64,000 bases of DNA. Source: Pseudomonas sputi. Its GTDB lineage: Bacteria; Pseudomonadota; Gammaproteobacteria; Pseudomonadales; Pseudomonadaceae. The translations under genes and the position numbers were made by a program. Positions 38,714 through 48,439 of the stretch are shown here, piece by piece (the first letter of the stretch is position 1; each line of letters opens with the position of its first letter). The notes under the pieces were generated by a model. It was not told where the DNA came from. It saw nothing but the letters and a program-made list of their open reading frames with translations, and ran no database searches. The stretch spans positions 1 through 64,000 of the forward strand of contig NZ_BQHI01000020.1 of NCBI RefSeq assembly GCF_021603585.1. The letters are read 5' to 3'.

Positions 38714-39626
38714 TCAAGAGAAACTGCCCGAGCAACACACTTTGGTTCAGACGGGGCAGAGGAGTACTGCGAAAAGTACAACCATTATCGAATCCGTTAC
38801 TGATGGTGATGGTAAACCTGTTGAAGATGGCGGTTTCACCGAAAGTCGAAATTTATCTTTTACTGGTCGTGCTGCTCCTGATCAAAAGGCACAGCTTCTC
38901 GATAACGGTGTACCCGCACACGATCTTGTGAATGTTGATAGTCGTGGCCTATTCAGTTTGATCGTTACAAACCAGGAAAACGGGGGGCATGGCTACACCG
39001 TGAAAACCACCGACGGACAAGAGTCTGACTCATACACAGTTCACGTGGTAGGGCGTCAGAACGCCAATATATTGTGGATAAGCGATACCAAGGGAGATGT
39101 CATCGAAAATGGTAGTAGCACGAAATCTGTCGATCTGAATTTTGAAGGCCGCAGTGAGCCATACTCCAGCGTCACTCTTAAGGATAACGGAGTTCCTGTA
39201 GGCATTCTGAACGTCCCTGGAGATGGGGGGTGGAGTGCTGCACTGGAAGGGCTAACAGCCGGGACGCATGTATTCACAGTGGCAGGAAGCACGGGTGTTG
39301 AGTCCGAACCCTGGGTCGTTGTGATTGTGGACAGCGTGACGCTAACCATTCAGTTTCTTTTGGGAGAGAGCGGAAAGTTGATCGGCAATCACGAGCAAAC
39401 GACTGATACATCGTTAACGGTTGTCGGTACGGCTAACCCAGGAGAAGAAGGAAAAATAGTTGATTACCAGAGCGATCTGGTTCGATTCAAGGCCGACTCG
39501 AACGGAGTCTATACGGCAAGGATTTCGAATCTGGCTGAAAAGGCTCATACCATCAGAGCGATAACGGATGATGGTCGAATCTCGTCCCCTTGGGCATTCA
39601 GGGTGGTTCCGGCAAAAGCCCGTTAA
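38706..39626 (+). CDS. Ig-like repeat hypothetical protein
   Basis: The 306-residue protein has no signal peptide or membrane helix. It contains three Ig-like beta repeats of about 90 residues: each has an xxIxSVTDGDGxxxxDGG-type opening, a SxxLxFxGRAxP strand, a DNGVP turn and a final xxAxTDDGxxS strand (near 28-110, 122-210 and 213-300). Similar repeats occur in Pseudomonas adhesins and in proteins near insecticidal toxin genes. The gene is visibly richer in A and T than its neighbours and its codon use is less biased, which suggests recent arrival. A clear AAGGAG precedes the ATG. Function unknown. Confidence 0.8.
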   Translation: MTDQEKLPEQHTLVQTGQRSTAKSTTIIESVTDGDGKPVEDGGFTESRNLSFTGRAAPDQKAQLLDNGVPAHDLVNVDSRGLFSLIVTNQENGGHGYTVKTTDGQESDSYTVHVVGRQNANILWISDTKGDVIENGSSTKSVDLNFEGRSEPYSSVTLKDNGVPVGILNVPGDGGWSAALEGLTAGTHVFTVAGSTGVESEPWVVVIVDSVTLTIQFLLGESGKLIGNHEQTTDTSLTVVGTANPGEEGKIVDYQSDLVRFKADSNGVYTARISNLAEKAHTIRAITDDGRISSPWAFRVVPAKAR

Positions 39627-39650
39627 ATCTGCATTGAATCCCGTTCAAAG

Positions 39651-39687
39651 AAAAGCCCGCTGAGGATCATTCCTCAGCGGGCTTTTT
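39651..39687. terminator. Bidirectional terminator between the Ig-like gene and nadE
   Basis: AAAAGCCCGCTGAGG and CCTCAGCGGGCTTTTT form a 15 bp perfect stem around ATCATT. It lies between convergent genes and has A and T runs on both flanks, so it can stop both. Confidence 0.9.
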
Positions 39688-39701
39688 CATTCACTGAGCG
39701 A

Positions 39702-40529
39702 TCACGGCGCAAACGGCATCACGCGCTTGTGATGAGTCTTTTTGTAGGTGTTGACGATGATGTCGAACGCTTCCTGGCGCACCGGCTCGCCGTGCAGGAA
39801 AGCGTCGATCTCGGCGTAGGTCACGCCGTGGGACGCCTCGTCCGGCTTGCCCGGCGACAGGTCTTCCAGATCCGCCGTCGGCACTTTTTCCACCAGCGAT
39901 TCCGGTGCGCCGAAGCTGCGGGCGATGGCCCGGACCTGGTTTTTCACCAGACCGCTGAGCGGGGCGAGGTCGCAGGCGCCGTCACCGAACTTGGTGAAGA
40001 AGCCCATCACCGCTTCCGCCGCGTGGTCGGTGCCGATCACCAGGCCATGGGCTGCGCCGGCGATGGTGTACTGGGCGACCATGCGCATCCGCGCCTTGGT
40101 GTTGCCGAGCACGAAATCCACCGACACCGCGTGCTTGCCTTCGAAGGCTGCGACTTCGCTGGCCAGGGACTTCACTGCCGGCCCGATATTGACAGTGTGA
40201 CGCTCGTCCGGGGCGATGAAGTCCACCGAGGCCTGGGCGTCGTGTTCATCGAACTGCACGTCGTACGGCAGGCGTACGGCGATGAACTTGTAGGCCTCGT
40301 CACCGGTGCGCTCGCGCAGTTCACGCATGGCGCGCTGGGCCAAAAGGCCGGCGGTCAGCGAATCGACCCCGCCGCTGATGCCCAGCACCAGGGTCTTGAG
40401 CCCGGAATTGGTCAGGCAATCCTGGATGAAGGTGATGCGGCGGGCGACTTCCGCTTCGAGGGCCTGGTAATCGGCGAACGGCGGCTGAACGTTGAGCTGT
40501 TCAGCAATCTCACGCTGTACGGCTTGCAT
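39702..40529 (-). CDS. nadE: Ammonia-dependent NAD synthetase
   Basis: NadE amidates nicotinic acid adenine dinucleotide to NAD in the last step of the pathway. The 275-residue length equals the short, ammonia-using form, with no glutaminase domain. The PP-loop SGGVDS is at residues 52-57, and the [19 protein letters not shown] segment near 170-188 is typical. It lies 4 bases after pncB on the same strand, so the Preiss-Handler salvage steps pncB-nadE are co-transcribed. Confidence 0.97.
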   Translation of the reverse strand: MQAVQREIAEQLNVQPPFADYQALEAEVARRITFIQDCLTNSGLKTLVLGISGGVDSLTAGLLAQRAMRELRERTGDEAYKFIAVRLPYDVQFDEHDAQASVDFIAPDERHTVNIGPAVKSLASEVAAFEGKHAVSVDFVLGNTKARMRMVAQYTIAGAAHGLVIGTDHAAEAVMGFFTKFGDGACDLAPLSGLVKNQVRAIARSFGAPESLVEKVPTADLEDLSPGKPDEASHGVTYAEIDAFLHGEPVRQEAFDIIVNTYKKTHHKRVMPFAP

Positions 40530-40533
40530 GAAT

Positions 40534-41757
40534 TCACTCCTTGCTGGAAAGGCTGGAAACGGCAGGAACCTGGAAAACGTGTCGCAAATAGGCGACGAAA
40601 TTCGGGTCTTTGCAGTGGGTCTTGCCCGGCTCGTCGGAGATCTTCGCCACCGGCTGGCCGTTGCAGGCGGTCATTTTAAGCACGATGCTCATCGGTTCGA
40701 CACCCGGAATGTCACAGGTCAGGTTGGTGCCGATGCCGAAGCTGACATTGATCCGCCCGCGCAGCGCCCGGAAGATTTCCAGCGACTTGGGCAGCGTCAG
40801 GCTGTCGGAGAACACCAGGGTCTTGCTCATCGGGTCGATGCCTAGCTTGTGATAGTGGGCGATGCATTTTTCGCCCCACTGCACCGGATCCCCGGAGTCA
40901 TGACGCAGACCGTCGAACAGCTTGGCGAAGAACAGATCGAAATCGCCGAGGAAGGCATCGGTAGTGATGCAGTCGGTCAGGGCGATCCCCAGCAGGCCGC
41001 GATACTCGCGGACCCAGCAATCGAGGGCGGCGATCTGGCTGTCGATCAATCGCGGGCCGAGTTGCTGGTGGGCCATGATCCACTCGTGGGCCATGGTCCC
41101 CAGCGGTTTCATGTCCAGTTCGCGGGACAGGTGCACGTTGCTGGTGCCGACGAAACGCCCGGGGAAATCGTGCTTGAGCACATTCACCACTTCTTCCTGC
41201 ACGCGGTAGGAAAACCGGCGGCGCGTGCCGAAATCGGCGACCTGCAACTGCGACAGTTCTTCCGCCGAAGCGTTGGCTGTCAGCCAGTCGAACTTGCGGT
41301 AAAGCTGTTCGCGAGCCTGTTCCAGCACGGTTTCACGGTAGCGATAGCGGTTGCGCACTTCGCTGACGATCGCCAGCAGCGGCACTTCGAACAGAATCAC
41401 ATGCAGCCACGGCCCGCGCAGGCGGATGAACAGCTCGCCGTTCTCGATGCCGGTGTGCAGGTAGCGCAGGTTGAAACGGAACAGACCGAGGAAGCGCAGG
41501 AAGTCCGGCTTGAGGAACGAGATGCGCTCTAGAAAGCTCAACTGATCGGCGCTCAGACTCAACTCGGCCAGACGCTCGACCTGGAAGCGGATCTCCGCCA
41601 GATACGGGCGCAGATCTTCACTGTTACGGCAACGAAACTCCCATTCGACTTCGACGTTGGGGTAGTTGTGCAGCACCGCCTGCATCATCGTCAGTTTGTA
41701 GAAGTCGGTGTCGAGCAGGTTCTGCACGATGCGATCGGCAAACACACTCTCGCTCAT
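40534..41757 (-). CDS. pncB: Nicotinate phosphoribosyltransferase
   Basis: PncB converts nicotinate and PRPP to nicotinate mononucleotide, the entry to NAD salvage. The 407-residue protein has the family segments [20 protein letters not shown] near residues 12-31 and [15 protein letters not shown] near 277-291. The start at MSESVFADR is chosen over an upstream ATG because GGAGACC lies at the right distance before it and the extra upstream residues are Pro/Gly-rich and unlike the family. It is the upstream gene of pncB-nadE. Confidence 0.96.
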   Translation of the reverse strand: MSESVFADRIVQNLLDTDFYKLTMMQAVLHNYPNVEVEWEFRCRNSEDLRPYLAEIRFQVERLAELSLSADQLSFLERISFLKPDFLRFLGLFRFNLRYLHTGIENGELFIRLRGPWLHVILFEVPLLAIVSEVRNRYRYRETVLEQAREQLYRKFDWLTANASAEELSQLQVADFGTRRRFSYRVQEEVVNVLKHDFPGRFVGTSNVHLSRELDMKPLGTMAHEWIMAHQQLGPRLIDSQIAALDCWVREYRGLLGIALTDCITTDAFLGDFDLFFAKLFDGLRHDSGDPVQWGEKCIAHYHKLGIDPMSKTLVFSDSLTLPKSLEIFRALRGRINVSFGIGTNLTCDIPGVEPMSIVLKMTACNGQPVAKISDEPGKTHCKDPNFVAYLRHVFQVPAVSSLSSKE

Positions 41758-41865
41758 AACGGGGTCTCCAGGCGGGCCGCGCGGTGGGCGCGGTATCAAT
41801 CAATGGCGCTAGTGGCGCATATCCGGGGTGGGGATTGCCAGCGATTTTTATCCCGGCGCAGCGCC

Positions 41866-42771
41866 TCAGACCGCATCCGGACTGTCGATCTGCTCCAGCA
41901 TCCACTTCACGAAATCCCGCACCTTGGGCACTTCCGCCGCGTGCTCCGGGTAGGCGAGGTAATAGGCGTCGGTGCTGGGCATGGCATGCTGCCAGGGAAT
42001 GACCAGTTTGCCGTCGGCCAATTCCTCTTCCACCAGAAACCTCGGCAACAACGCCACACCGCAGCCGACCTGGGCGGCGCGGATGCACATATAAAAGGTT
42101 TCGAAACGCGGGCCGTGGTAGCTGTGTTCGGTCTGGTAACCCTGGCTGTCGAACCAGTCGTGCCATGCTTGCGGGCGGGAAGCGTTTTGCAGCAGGACCA
42201 GATCGGTAAGTTGTGTCGGGTCGGTGAGCGGCGTGTCCGGCACGCTGCTCGGTGCGCAGACCGGCACCAGTTCTTCGCCGAACAGCTTCAGGCATTCGGT
42301 ACCGGGGCGTGAGCCTTGGCCGAAATAGAACGCCAGGTCGCTGCGCCCTTGCAGCAAGTCATCGGCTTCCTGCTCGTTGCACAGATCCAGATGGATCGAT
42401 GGATGGCGCAGACGCCAGCCCTTGAGGCGCGGCACCAGCCAGCGAGCGCCGAAGGTCGAAGGCGTGGAGACCCGCAGGACTTCGGTTTCGCCGCCGTAGG
42501 AACGCAGGTAATGGGTCGACATCTCGACCTGGGTCAGGATTTTTCTGACTTCCACCAGGTAAAGATCGCCGGCCGGGGTCATCTGCAAACGGCGGCGTAC
42601 TCGGCGGAACAACAAGTGCTGCAGCAATTCTTCGAGCTGCGCCACTTGCTTGCTGACGGCGCTCTGGGTCAGGTTCAGTTCCTCGGCAGCCCGGGTGAAA
42701 CTCAGGTGCCGGGTCACGGCCTCGAAGCACTGCAACGCGGTGATCGACGGCAAGTGGCGTTTGTTCAGCAT
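41866..42771 (-). CDS. LysR family regulator divergent from amaBA
   Basis: The 301-residue protein has an N-terminal winged helix-turn-helix (about residues 10-68, with LSFTRAAEELNLTQSAVSKQV) and a GcvA-type effector-binding domain. The start MLNKRHLPSITAL is chosen because AAAGGAACG lies just upstream; the longer frame has no family similarity. It is transcribed away from amaB across 160 bases. A LysR gene at this place controls lysine catabolism in other pseudomonads (AmaR, as I recall), so it probably regulates amaB-amaA in response to a pathway intermediate. Confidence 0.9.
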   Translation of the reverse strand: MLNKRHLPSITALQCFEAVTRHLSFTRAAEELNLTQSAVSKQVAQLEELLQHLLFRRVRRRLQMTPAGDLYLVEVRKILTQVEMSTHYLRSYGGETEVLRVSTPSTFGARWLVPRLKGWRLRHPSIHLDLCNEQEADDLLQGRSDLAFYFGQGSRPGTECLKLFGEELVPVCAPSSVPDTPLTDPTQLTDLVLLQNASRPQAWHDWFDSQGYQTEHSYHGPRFETFYMCIRAAQVGCGVALLPRFLVEEELADGKLVIPWQHAMPSTDAYYLAYPEHAAEVPKVRDFVKWMLEQIDSPDAV

Positions 42772-42931
42772 GGGCGTTCCTTTCTTGTCTTTCTGCGCAG
42801 CATGAATAAACGGAATGATATCTCGCGTAAAGGTCGTTTGTTGCACAGCCTTCCTGACGCTACAACTAAAGGTCTGCCCGGTCGTGAAAACGCGCCCGCA
42901 CACATTCAGTTTTTTGCTCGAGGAGTGACCC
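42772..42931. promoter_or_regulatory. Divergent promoter region of the LysR gene and amaB
   Basis: These 160 bases are AT-richer than their surroundings and separate two divergent genes. They contain GTTGCACAG and TACAAC as possible LysR-type half sites near 42840-42865. No convincing -35/-10 pair was fixed by eye. Confidence 0.45.
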
Positions 42932-44422
42932 ATGGTTGCTGCATTGCTTGATCGTCTAGGTGTGAACCCGGCCCTGTATCAGAACGGCAAAGTGCCGGTG
43001 CATTCGCCCATCGACGGCAGCCGCATCGGCGCCGTGAACTGGGAAGGCCCGGCCGAAGTCGAGCAGCACATCAGTCGCGCAGATCATGCGTTCGAACAAT
43101 GGCGCAAGGTGCCGGCCCCGCGTCGCGGCGAGCTGGTGCGTCAGTTCGGCGAAGTGCTGCGTGAATACAAGACCGAACTCGGCGAGCTGGTGTCCTGGGA
43201 AGCGGGCAAGATCACTCAGGAAGGCCTGGGTGAGGTGCAGGAGATGATCGACATCTGCGACTTCGCCGTCGGCCTGTCCCGCCAGTTGTACGGATTGACC
43301 ATCGCCTCCGAGCGCCCGGGCCACCACATGCGTGAAACCTGGCACCCGCTGGGCGTGGTCGGCGTGATCAGTGCGTTCAACTTCCCGGTCGCGGTGTGGG
43401 CGTGGAACACCACGCTGGCGCTGGTCTGCGGCAACCCGGTGGTGTGGAAACCGTCGGAAAAGACGCCGCTGACCGCATTGGCCTGTCAGGCGCTGTTCGA
43501 GCGTGTACTGAAGAACTTCAGCGATGCCCCGGCGCACCTGAGCCAGGTGATCATTGGCGGTCGCGATGCCGGCGAAGCGCTGGTGGATGACCCGCGTGTC
43601 GCGCTGGTCAGCGCCACCGGCAGCACCCGCATGGGTCGCGAAGTGGCGCCGAAAGTCGCCGCCCGCTTCGCCCGCAGCATTCTCGAACTGGGCGGCAACA
43701 ACGCGATGATCCTCGGCCCGAGCGCCGATCTGGACATGGCCGTGCGCGCCATTCTGTTCAGCGCCGTCGGTACCGCCGGTCAGCGCTGCACCACGTTGCG
43801 TCGCCTGATCGCCCATGAATCGGTGAAAGAAGAAATCGTCACCCGCCTGAAAGCCGCTTACTCCAAAGTCCGCATCGGCCATCCGCTGGAAGGCAACCTG
43901 ATCGGCCCGCTGATCGACAAGCACAGCTTCGAAAACATGCAGGACGCGCTGGAGCAGGCGCTGAGTGAGGGCGGCCGGGTGTTCGGCGGCAAGCGCCAGC
44001 TGGAAGATCAATTCCCCAATGCCTATTACGTGTCGCCGGCCATCGTTGAAATGCCGGAACAGAGCGACGTAGTGTGCAGCGAGACCTTCGCACCGATCCT
44101 GTACGTGGTCGGCTACCGCGATTTCGAAGACGCGCTGCGCCTGAACAACGCCGTGCCGCAAGGCCTGTCGTCGTGCATCTTCACCACGGATGTGCGCGAG
44201 GCCGAGAAATTCATGTCGGCGGTCGGCAGTGACTGCGGCATCGCCAACGTCAACATCGGTCCGAGCGGCGCGGAAATCGGCGGCGCGTTCGGGGGCGAGA
44301 AAGAAACGGGCGGTGGTCGCGAGTCGGGCTCGGATGCATGGCGCGCGTACATGCGCCGGCAGACCAATACCGTGAACTACTCGCTGGAATTGCCGCTGGC
44401 GCAGGGCATTACGTTCGACTGA
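42932..44422 (+). CDS. amaB: L-aminoadipate-semialdehyde (piperideine-6-carboxylate) dehydrogenase
   Basis: This 496-residue NAD-dependent aldehyde dehydrogenase of the ALDH7 (antiquitin) type oxidises 2-aminoadipate 6-semialdehyde to 2-aminoadipate in lysine/pipecolate breakdown. The catalytic residues are Glu252 in LELGGNNAM and Cys286 in AGQRCTTLRR. The NAD-fold glycine motif GSTRMGREV is near 231-239. GSDAWRAYMRRQTNTVNYS near the C-terminus is characteristic of the antiquitin group. GAGGAG lies before the ATG. It is followed by amaA, as in P. putida. Confidence 0.92.
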   Translation: MVAALLDRLGVNPALYQNGKVPVHSPIDGSRIGAVNWEGPAEVEQHISRADHAFEQWRKVPAPRRGELVRQFGEVLREYKTELGELVSWEAGKITQEGLGEVQEMIDICDFAVGLSRQLYGLTIASERPGHHMRETWHPLGVVGVISAFNFPVAVWAWNTTLALVCGNPVVWKPSEKTPLTALACQALFERVLKNFSDAPAHLSQVIIGGRDAGEALVDDPRVALVSATGSTRMGREVAPKVAARFARSILELGGNNAMILGPSADLDMAVRAILFSAVGTAGQRCTTLRRLIAHESVKEEIVTRLKAAYSKVRIGHPLEGNLIGPLIDKHSFENMQDALEQALSEGGRVFGGKRQLEDQFPNAYYVSPAIVEMPEQSDVVCSETFAPILYVVGYRDFEDALRLNNAVPQGLSSCIFTTDVREAEKFMSAVGSDCGIANVNIGPSGAEIGGAFGGEKETGGGRESGSDAWRAYMRRQTNTVNYSLELPLAQGITFD

Positions 44423-44441
44423 CAGTTTTCTCGAAGCTATT

Positions 44442-44472
44442 GATCGTTCCCACGCAGAGCGTGGGAACAATC
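44442..44472. repeat. 31-base REP-like hairpin, copy A
   Basis: GATCGTTCCCACGC, AGA, GCGTGGGAACAATC: one mismatch in a 14 bp stem. The same hairpin occurs at 54063-54093 and 60497-60527. Here it lies between amaB and amaA. Confidence 0.85.
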
Positions 44473-44511
44473 TCTTAGGTGTGTTTGGCAGGTTTCTGTT
44501 GGAGTCTGGCA

Positions 44512-45795
44512 ATGCCGTTACGCGAAGAATGTCTGTGGGAAAAACTCACGCCGCAACGACCGGATAACACGGCGCTCAGGGGCGAGGTCAAAGTCGATGT
44601 CTGCGTGATCGGCGCCGGGTTTACCGGGTTGTCGGCGGCGCTGCATCTGTTGGAGAAGGGCAAGAGCGTCTGCGTGCTCGAAGCCCATCGCGCCGGGTAT
44701 GGTGGTTCCGGGCGCAACGTCGGACTGGTCAACGCCGGGATGTGGATCCCGCCGGACGAGATCGAGGCCGGCTTCGGCGAGGCGGTCGGCAGCCAGCTCA
44801 ACCGCATGCTCGGTGCGGCGCCGGCGCTGGTGTTCAGCCTGGTGGATAAATACAACATCGATTGCCAGTTGCGCCGTGAAGGCACCCTGCACATGGCGCA
44901 CAACGCCAAGGGTGAGGCGGATCTGCGCAGTCGTGAGGAACAATGGAAGCGCCGGGGGGCGCCGGTCGAACTGCTGACCGGCAAGGCCTGTGAACAGGCG
45001 ACCGGCACGCAGAAGATTGCCGCCGCGTTGCTCGACCGGCGTGCCGGTACGCTCAATCCGATGGCCTATGTCACCGGGCTAGCCAACGCTGTAATGAGCC
45101 TTGGCGGGCAGATGTTCGATCATTCCCCGGTCGCGCGTCTTGAGCGCCAGGGCCAGCAATGGTCGGTGCAGACCGAGCAAGGTTCAGTGCTCGCCGAACA
45201 AGTGGTGATCGCCTCCAACGCCTATACCGAAGGCGACTGGACCGAACTCAAGCGCAATTTCTTCCCCGGTTACTACTATCAGGTCGCTTCGGTACCGCTG
45301 ACCGAAGACGCCGCCCAGGAAATCCTCCCGGGCGGGCAGGGGTCGTGGGATACCCGCCAGGTGCTGAGCAGTATCCGCCGCGACAGGGACGGGCGTCTGC
45401 TGCTGGGCAGCCTCGGTAACGGTAATCAGAAACCGACCTGGTTCCTCAAGGCCTGGGCCGACCGGGTGCAGCAACATTACTTCCCCAATCTCAAGCCTGT
45501 GGAATGGGAATGCACCTGGACCGGGCGCATCGCGTTCACCCCTGATCATTTGATGCGCCTGTTCGAGCCGGCCCCTGGACTGGTAGCGGTCACCGGTTAC
45601 AACGGTCGGGGCGTGACTACCGGCACTGTGGTCGGCAAGGCCTTCGCCGATTACCTGTGTAACGGAAATCCTCAGGCATTGCCGATTCCCTTCGCCCCGA
45701 TGCAGCCGCTGGCGGGGGTGGGCTTGCGCAGTTGTCTGTACGAGGCCGGGTTCTCGCTGTATCACGCGGGCCAGTGCCTGCGGATCGTCATCTGA
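44512..45795 (+). CDS. amaA: FAD-dependent L-pipecolate oxidase AmaA
   Basis: AmaA is a DAO-family flavoprotein that oxidises L-pipecolate to piperideine-6-carboxylate, feeding AmaB. The 427-residue protein starts MPLREECLWEKL and has the FAD dinucleotide fold VCVIGAGFTGLSAA near residues 30-43, with the downstream VLEAHRAGYGGSGRN segment. GVTTGTVVGKAFADYL near 365 is the C-terminal FAD contact. The ATG has TTGGAG upstream; the frame extends further 5' but without conservation. The link to amaB supports the name. Confidence 0.88.
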   Translation: MPLREECLWEKLTPQRPDNTALRGEVKVDVCVIGAGFTGLSAALHLLEKGKSVCVLEAHRAGYGGSGRNVGLVNAGMWIPPDEIEAGFGEAVGSQLNRMLGAAPALVFSLVDKYNIDCQLRREGTLHMAHNAKGEADLRSREEQWKRRGAPVELLTGKACEQATGTQKIAAALLDRRAGTLNPMAYVTGLANAVMSLGGQMFDHSPVARLERQGQQWSVQTEQGSVLAEQVVIASNAYTEGDWTELKRNFFPGYYYQVASVPLTEDAAQEILPGGQGSWDTRQVLSSIRRDRDGRLLLGSLGNGNQKPTWFLKAWADRVQQHYFPNLKPVEWECTWTGRIAFTPDHLMRLFEPAPGLVAVTGYNGRGVTTGTVVGKAFADYLCNGNPQALPIPFAPMQPLAGVGLRSCLYEAGFSLYHAGQCLRIVI

Positions 45796-45841
45796 GTGTT
45801 GAAATATGTTGCCGGAAGCGGCGCTTTTCGATGTAGCGACT

Positions 45842-45915
45842 AGCCTGTAATGGTGCGGGTTGTAGCAGTCCCGCACCAGCAGTGTGCAGTTCGGTGACGC
45901 GGGCTGTTACAGGCT
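45842..45915. repeat. Nested inverted repeats upstream of the transporter operon
   Basis: The outer arms AGCCTGTAA (45842-45850) and TTACAGGCT (45907-45915) enclose an inner hairpin TGGTGCGGG (45851-45859) and CCCGCACCA (45870-45878). The outer left arm abuts the inner left arm directly, so the two helices could stack. It could be a transcript-end structure for amaA, a small RNA or a regulator site. Confidence 0.6.
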
Positions 45916-46086
45916 GGTTGCACGTCGTTTGGTGCCGCGGTTGCAATGATGGCGCGTACGGGTTGCGCCTGAAAAAATAAATGGTTTCACCTTCCGCGGT
46001 TTAGACGGTTGCACGCCCAATGAAAATGGGAACGAAACAGTCGAAATAACAAGAAAGCAGCGACTTTTTGAAGAATAAAAAACCGA

Positions 46087-46102
46087 TGGCACGGCCCTTG
46101 CT
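46087..46102 (+). promoter_or_regulatory. Sigma-54 promoter of the transporter operon
   Basis: TGGCACGGCCCTTGCT matches TGGCACGN4TTGCW at every fixed position. GG and GC are 10 bases apart. Transcription would start near 46113, 46 bases before the binding-protein ATG. An enhancer-binding activator must act from upstream; its site was not identified. Confidence 0.85.
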
Positions 46103-46158
46103 CTGAGCATTCAAGTGAAGTCGCAGTGCCAACTAAAAAAACCTTGGAGCACCACCTC

Positions 46159-47292
46159 ATGTCCCAGACGTTTTACAAGAAAGGCTTTCTGGCCCTCGCA
46201 GTGGCTACTGCGCTGGGTGTTTCTGCGTTTGCACAAGCTGATGTGAAAATCGGTGTGGCGGGTCCGATGACGGGCGCCAACGCGGCATTTGGCGAGCAAT
46301 ACATGAAAGGGGCACAAGCGGCGGCCGACGCGGTCAACGCGGCGGGCGGCGTCAACGGGGAGAAGATCGTCCTGGTCAAGGGCGATGACGCCTGCGAGCC
46401 GAAACAGGCGGTGACGGTCGCCAAGGACCTCACCAACCAGAAAGTCGCCGGTGTGGTCGGCCACTTCTGCTCGTCCTCCACCATTCCGGCGTCCGAGATC
46501 TACGACGAAGCCGGCATCATCGCCATCACGCCGGGTTCCACCAACCCGCAAGTGACCGAGCGCGGCCTGAGCGCCATGTTCCGTATGTGCGGCCGTGACG
46601 ACCAGCAAGGCATCGTCGCCGGCGACTACATCGTCGACGTGCTCAAAGGCAAGAAAGTCGTCGTGTTGCACGACAAGGACACCTACGGTCAGGGCCTGGC
46701 CGATGCGACCAAGGCTCAGCTGGAAAAACGCGGCGTGAAGCCGGTGTTGTACGAAGGCCTGACCCGTGGCGAAAAAGACTTCAGCACCATTGTCACCAAG
46801 ATCCGTGGCGCCGGCGCCGATGTCGTCTACTTCGGTGGTCTGCACCCGGAAGCCGGCCCGCTGGTTCGCCAACTGCGTGAACAAGGCCTGAAAGACGTCA
46901 AGTTCATGTCCGATGACGGCATCGTGACCGACGAACTGGTGACCACCGCCGGCGGCCCGCAATTCGTCGACGGCGTACTGATGACCTTCGGTGCCGACCC
47001 ACGCCTGCTGCCAGACAGCAAGGCCGTGGTAGATGCGTTCCGCAAGGCTGGCACCGAACCTGAAGGCTACACCCTGTACGCCTATGCATCGGTTCAGGCC
47101 CTGGCCGCCGCTTTCAACGGCGCCAAGTCGAACAAGGGCGAAGAGGCCGCTGTCTGGCTGAAGAAAAACCCGGTCAAGACCGTCATGGGCGAGAAGACCT
47201 GGGACTCCAAAGGCGACCTGAAGGTCTCCGACTACGTGGTCTACCAGTGGGACAAGGACGGCAAATATCACCAGCTGGAAAAACAGAAATAA
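46159..47292 (+). CDS. Branched-chain-type amino-acid ABC transporter substrate-binding protein
   Basis: This is a periplasmic binding protein of the LivK/BraC family. The 377-residue precursor has a signal peptide cleaved near AQA/DVK (residue 27). The mature part has the two-lobed receptor pattern: GPMTGANAAFGEQY near 33-46, DDACEPKQAVTVAKDL near 76-91, and VVGHFCSSSTIPASEIY near 104-120 with the Ser/Thr row that binds the amino-acid alpha groups. The ATG follows TTGGAG. It is the first gene of a five-gene operon. Context next to lysine/pipecolate catabolism makes a lysine-pathway amino acid as likely a substrate as leucine. Confidence 0.92.
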   Translation: MSQTFYKKGFLALAVATALGVSAFAQADVKIGVAGPMTGANAAFGEQYMKGAQAAADAVNAAGGVNGEKIVLVKGDDACEPKQAVTVAKDLTNQKVAGVVGHFCSSSTIPASEIYDEAGIIAITPGSTNPQVTERGLSAMFRMCGRDDQQGIVAGDYIVDVLKGKKVVVLHDKDTYGQGLADATKAQLEKRGVKPVLYEGLTRGEKDFSTIVTKIRGAGADVVYFGGLHPEAGPLVRQLREQGLKDVKFMSDDGIVTDELVTTAGGPQFVDGVLMTFGADPRLLPDSKAVVDAFRKAGTEPEGYTLYAYASVQALAAAFNGAKSNKGEEAAVWLKKNPVKTVMGEKTWDSKGDLKVSDYVVYQWDKDGKYHQLEKQK

Positions 47293-47322
47293 CGGCACCT
47301 GATCAACCGGACGCCACATTCC

Positions 47323-47417
47323 CTGTGGGAGCGGGCTTGCCCGCGATGACGGCCTGACAGTCGACAACTGTGTTGAATGTTCTACCGCTATCGCTGACAA
47401 GCCAGCTCCCACAAGGG
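47323..47417. repeat. Pseudomonas REP doublet
   Basis: CTGTGGGAGCGGGCTTGCCC and the following GCGATGACGGC, then, after about 40 bases, GACAAGCCAGCTCCCACAAG in inverted orientation. This is the usual pair of fluorescens-group REP elements. It lies between the binding-protein gene and the first permease, so it may lower expression of the downstream genes relative to the binding protein. Confidence 0.85.
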
Positions 47418-47521
47418 GGCTGCGGTTTCCTGTCTGACATTGCTCCGACGTAAATCTGTATTTTTCCTAGAAGAACCGCGCACCTCAGGGTGTGCAGGTT
47501 CTCACTGCGTGAGATTGCGTT

Positions 47522-48436
<915 letters not shown>

Positions 48437-48439
48437 GCG

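Larger units (their letters stand above)
45796..46158. other. 363 bp gap between amaA and the ABC transporter operon
   Basis: No open frame with coding character is visible. The gap holds two nested inverted repeats at 45842-45915, an AT-rich stretch from about 45975 to 46085, and a near-consensus sigma-54 promoter at 46087-46102. It is the control region of the downstream transporter operon. Confidence 0.8.
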
